Positions 60,256-64,000 of a DNA stretch of 64,000 nt are shown here, piece by piece. A program made the position numbers and the translations under genes. The stretch spans positions 169,663,488 to 169,727,487 of the forward strand of contig NC_091120.1 of assembly GCF_040183065.1 (NCBI RefSeq), given 5' to 3'. A model generated the notes under the pieces. That model did not search any database. It was not told the DNA's origin and saw only the letters and a program-made list of their open reading frames with translations. The DNA is from Periplaneta americana. Its lineage: Eukaryota > Arthropoda > Insecta > Blattodea > Blattidae. The number at the start of each line of letters is the position of its first letter. Position 1 is the stretch's first letter.

Positions 60256-61365
60256 CAGCGTGACGTATAGGCCTACGCACAAGAGCGCCGCCGTTCGGCA
60301 ACAAAATAATTCACAAAACAGAGTAGTAAGCAAAAAAAAAAAAAAATCATGAAAAGTGAAACCGAATTACTCTCATCTATAAACCCCACAGAACTTGCCA
60401 GGGATCGAGTGCTTGGTCTTTATGTTGGGAAAGCAGCAGCTGATGGCTGATCTAAAATATCAGTCATAAAAAAATTAACAGAACTTCCAGTGAAACATTA
60501 ACATTTTCATATTGTAACAAATGGCATCTGTCCTCACTTGAGTCAAAACTTCTATATAACGGTTGCTTTGAATCTTATTATGTCCCTTGCCAAATCAAAC
60601 ATAACGTCTAGCTTTAATCTAACCTTGGATAATGCACTTACTACCCTCAATTTTCAACCCCAGTTCGGTGGCATGTGGAGATATTTTCTCTATATGAGCG
60701 ATATTGATAGTGATCTTGTGGTAAGATTTAAGTTTCTACTTTTTTTTTTTAGCCTGAACCAATTGAAACAAAATACGCAAGTACGGTTTGTATAACAACC
60801 ACTAGAGAGAGTGGTGGTCAACAACCTTCCTTTTTATGTATATCTGTGCAGACATGCACGCCCTATTCAGAATAACCTTTCACTAAGCTTGGCTTTCTGA
60901 ATGCATTCAAATTGTATGACGTTCTTTTAGAAATGAGGAAAAAAAAAAAAAAAAAGACCACTGACAGCTTTCACAAACTGGACTTTGGAACATTTGCATC
61001 GAGGGAAGTTTTCCTTGAAAAAAGATCTGATGAGGGAAGAGGGGAACCATTTCTTTGTGAACTGGACTTCCGGTACAGTAACGAATACATTTATAATACT
61101 TGCTGCTAACTCTCCCAACTACTGCATTCAATGATGCAATGAGGTCTGTGTCAACCCAATGGAAATAAAATACGAGTATAAAATTAAATTCCGTAACACG
61201 AAAGACGGTTGAGTATGGCATTTGACATGTTGCTATGTAAAAAGTTTCTCTTGCATTAATTAACAACATGTCATAGAATACAATAATATTTAGCCCCGTT
61301 GTGTTAAAAGATTTTGTTTCATGACTATATTCAATGAAAATTATATTCAAATATCTCGGCAATAT
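60256..61365. other. No gene recognised
   Basis: Open frames here run through an A16 tract (60939-60955) or are read-throughs of SINE sequence. No domain. Confidence 0.45.
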
Positions 61366-61637
61366 AATACAACTTAAAGTCCACACCAGTAGAGTAACGG
61401 TTAGCGCGTCTGGCCGCGAAACCAGGTAGCCCGGGTTCGATTCCCGGTTGGAACAAGTTACCTGGTTGAGGTTTTTTCCGAGGTTTTCCCTTAAACCAAT
61501 ATGGGCAAATGCTGGGTAACTATCGGTGCTAGACCCCGGATTCATTTCACCGGCATTATACCTTCAGCTCATTCAGACTCTAAATAACCTAAGATGTTGA
61601 TAAAGCGTCGTAAAATAACCTAATAAAAATACAATTT
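61366..61637 (+). mobile_element. SINE family A
   Basis: Family A at 61377-61627 with flanks AATACAACTT and AATACAATTT (9/10). Confidence 0.85.
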
Positions 61638-61734
61638 GAAGAATTAGAACATAAGATATTTTTTTTTCGAAAACTATGTCAATAAAATATTATTTAGTAA
61701 CATCACGTGTCAGAACCGCGCCGTAGAATGACTG

Positions 61735-61960
61735 GAATCCCATTACGGACTGAGCACTGGTTAGAAGGAAGAAATTTTCTCGCGAAATTTCGGTCAGTGT
61801 ATTGAAGGACAGGTGCCCTTCAAGATCGTGATAAATTTAGAGAGCTAAGGTAGCGAAATCCGGTTTCAGACTGGATGATCGTTTACTTCTGCTGAGGCAT
61901 GTCGTGAGGCAGCAGTCGGCTGGTCGGATTTGGCCCTTCATGGGCTGTCGCGCCAGGAAT
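61735..61960 (+). mobile_element. SINE family B, diverged
   Basis: GAAGAAATTTTCTCGCGAAA to CCCTTCATGGGCTGTCGCGC; head worn and internal deletions. Confidence 0.7.
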
Positions 61961-62054
61961 GGACGATTGTGTCCAAGGGACAAGTCGTAGGCCTATCCCT
62001 ATGTCGTTGCTGCTATCGATTTGTTACGATCTTAGGGCGATGCTCTTTTCTCCC

Positions 62055-62055
<1 letters not shown>

Positions 62056-62152
<97 letters not shown>
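62056..62152. repeat. (ATT)n microsatellite
   Basis: About 32 pure units, the longest pure array in the window. Confidence 0.95.
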
Positions 62153-62153
<1 letters not shown>

Positions 62154-62709
62154 GAATATCCTCTACCAAATTTCTATTCCCCGAATTTTCTCTCTCGTAG
62201 GTTGCCAGGCCTGTTGTTACATGCGCTCTAGGATTGTCAAGAATAACATAAGACGTTTAGTTCAGTACTTCGCCGATTCTGTTGCATGCTTGGTAGCATA
62301 CTACATTCATTTACTTACATATCAACAGTAGACAACTGACGGTCATTTTTATCGTTGCCTCTACTGTTTGTGCAAGGAAGGGAGTCTATACTACGTAGAA
62401 CATTATAAGCCTACCTAAATTGTTTGATAATTTGAAAACAATCGAACAAATTCATTCAGTATAAAAACAAGAAATAAAAATGAAAATCGAATACAATCAA
62501 GCTATGTAGCTATAAATGTTACTCTATTCATATTGAAGAAACATTAAGAAAGGGTTGTGCAAGACGCGAGACATAGTGAGCGGTGAAAGCAATGAATTCA
62601 CAAATAATAAATATATTCTTAGAAATTCAGAGTTATCATGCAAAATCTTCGAATTATTAATTTGTCATAACGTAAGTGGATTTTTATAAAGAGAATTTCA
62701 GAAAGCTTG
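62153..62709. other. No gene recognised
   Basis: AT-rich, nothing recognised. Confidence 0.45.
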
Positions 62710-62906
62710 TAAAGGCTGGTTCACAATAAACCAGGAACGGAAACGACAACGAGAACGAAAACGGAAATAATGTTAAAATAAATGTATTTAAATGTGAGCA
62801 TTCACAATTAACTATTGTGAATGCTCACATTCAAAAATACATATTTTAACATTATTTTTGTTCTCGTTCTCGTTTCTGTTCCCGGTTTATTGTGAACCAG
62901 TCTCAA
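62710..62906. mobile_element. Harbinger-like MITE, copy 2 (191 bp)
   Basis: Element 62713-62903 has the same AGGCTGGTTCACAATAAACC ends as 56123-56355 and a near-complete palindrome at its centre (TGTGAGCATTCACAATTAAC ... ATTGTGAATGCTCACA). Flanks are TAA and CAA. Confidence 0.85.
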
Positions 62907-62984
62907 GTTGTGGAAGGTACTTCTGAAGGAATATGTTCATAAAACCCGAATACTTGAACTAATGCTTACTTACAAATGGCGTTT

Positions 62985-63440
62985 AAGAAAGCCGGAGGTT
63001 CATTACCGCCCTCACATAAGCCCGCAAGCGGTCCCTATCCTGGGCAAGTTTAATCCAGTCCCTAACATCATATCCCACACTCTTAAATCCATTTTAATAT
63101 TATCCTCCCATTTACGTCTCAGCCTCCCCAAAGATCTTTTTCCCTCAGGTCTTCCAACTTACACTCTATATGCATTTCTGGATTCGCCCATACGTGCTAC
63201 ATGCCCTGCCCATCTCAAACGTCTGAATTTAATGTTCCTAATTATGTCAGGTGAAGAATACAATGCGTGCAGTTCTGCGTTGTGTAACTTTCTCCATTCT
63301 CCTGTAACTTCATCTCTCTTAACCCCAAATATTTTTCTAAGCACATTATTCTCGAACTCCTCTGTTCCTTTCTCAAAGTGAGAGTCCAAGTTTCACAACC
63401 ATACAGAACAACCGGTAATATAACTGTTTTATAAATTTAA
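62985..63440 (-). pseudogene. LINE C-terminal fragment (LINE-1 type)
   Basis: The minus frame from about 63389 reads VLRKIFGVKRDEVTGEWRKL, then HNAELHALYSSPDIIRNIKF and RRLRWAGHVARMGESRNAYR, followed by a frameshift near 63160 and the usual end to 62985. It extends further 5' than the copy at 44.4 kb. No RT motif remains. Confidence 0.8.
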
Positions 63441-64000
63441 CTTTCAGTTATTTAAAGGAGACTAGATGACAAAAGCTTCTCAACTAAATAATAGCAAATT
63501 GAAATAAGGCATTCCTCCTTCAATGTTCTATGTAGCAGAAAACAACACGACATATTACGATTAAAATTGGATCAAATAACGTATTATTCGAAGTATAATA
63601 TAATTTAAATGTTAGACGATAACATACTATCATATAGAATAAATATGAACTTTTAGCTTTTAAAATTTTGAATTCAGTGTAATAACAGATATTAAGTTAA
63701 TTATATAAAATTACACAGGTAAAAAAAAAGTCTACACGAAATGTGTTTAAATATAAACAGTTGTCAAAGTCTGAAGAACAAGCCGAAACTTCCCAAACAA
63801 TTACGAGAAAGTTAGTAATTCATTATCAGTGCAATACTCTAAAAGTATATACTGTATTTTGGTTGCCAAGACTCGGGACAACAATTGTTATGGAAAATGA
63901 TGATATTCCCTTTGTTCAGACAAAAAGAAATGCGCATTCTGTGTACAGAATTAGTTAACCTTTTGTTCTCAGATCAATCGATTGTAATGTCGATTGGTTC
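63441..64000. other. No gene recognised
   Basis: AT-rich end of the window; the small open frame 63743-63958 has no domain. Confidence 0.45.

Noticed and set aside
60907-61545. 212-codon open frame on the minus strand
   Set aside because: Its first part is a family A SINE read in antisense and the rest runs through a poly(A) tract; no domain.

Overview
The window looks like a repeat-rich insect nuclear genome, most likely a cockroach or related blattodean (inference). It is AT-rich, has an insect segmentation gene with an intron, and carries tRNA-derived SINEs, LINE fragments and TIR transposons. I associate the SINE families with Periplaneta, but that is recollection, not a search. There are no bacterial operons, no CRISPR array and no functional RNA gene that I can defend.

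Only one ordinary gene is recognisable: the 3' coding exon of the gap gene Krüppel (380-1626, + strand). It has five zinc fingers, a conserved R-K-P-Q-E-I-R block and a P-E-D-L-S co-repressor motif near the C terminus. Its upstream exon(s) lie outside the window. The first 379 bases are intron, and the 3' UTR probably runs to about 2300.

The remaining ~62 kb is a gene desert made of transposable-element debris. Left part (2.3-18 kb): a TTAA-bounded element at 3975-5550; a composite with ~400 bp inverted arms around a dead hAT transposase (8091-10207); a mariner relic split by a SINE (13024-13977); a 221 bp-arm palindrome (14798-15365); and a nest of three TIR elements (15974-17614). Middle (18-36 kb): SINE families here called A to F, (AAT)n arrays, a Tc1/mariner-like transposase relic at 22.2 kb, and LINE 3' ends at 25.1, 28.5 and 35.5 kb. 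Right part (36-64 kb): two inverted copies of a ~1 kb unclassified repeat, a 5'-truncated LINE with a target-site duplication (39083-39830), a LINE reverse transcriptase cut inside its catalytic FADD motif by a SINE (41820-42747), a complete hAT-like MITE with 8 bp TSD (49901-50631), two Harbinger-like MITEs, and two foldback structures at 58-59 kb.

The value of the window lies in its insertion archaeology. Many insertions keep matching target-site duplications, so their order can be read. I found no convincing new gene system. The least explained items are the long-armed composite at 8-10 kb with a hammerhead-like core in both arms, the Russian-doll nest at 16-17.6 kb, and a small MITE family with 7 bp duplications.
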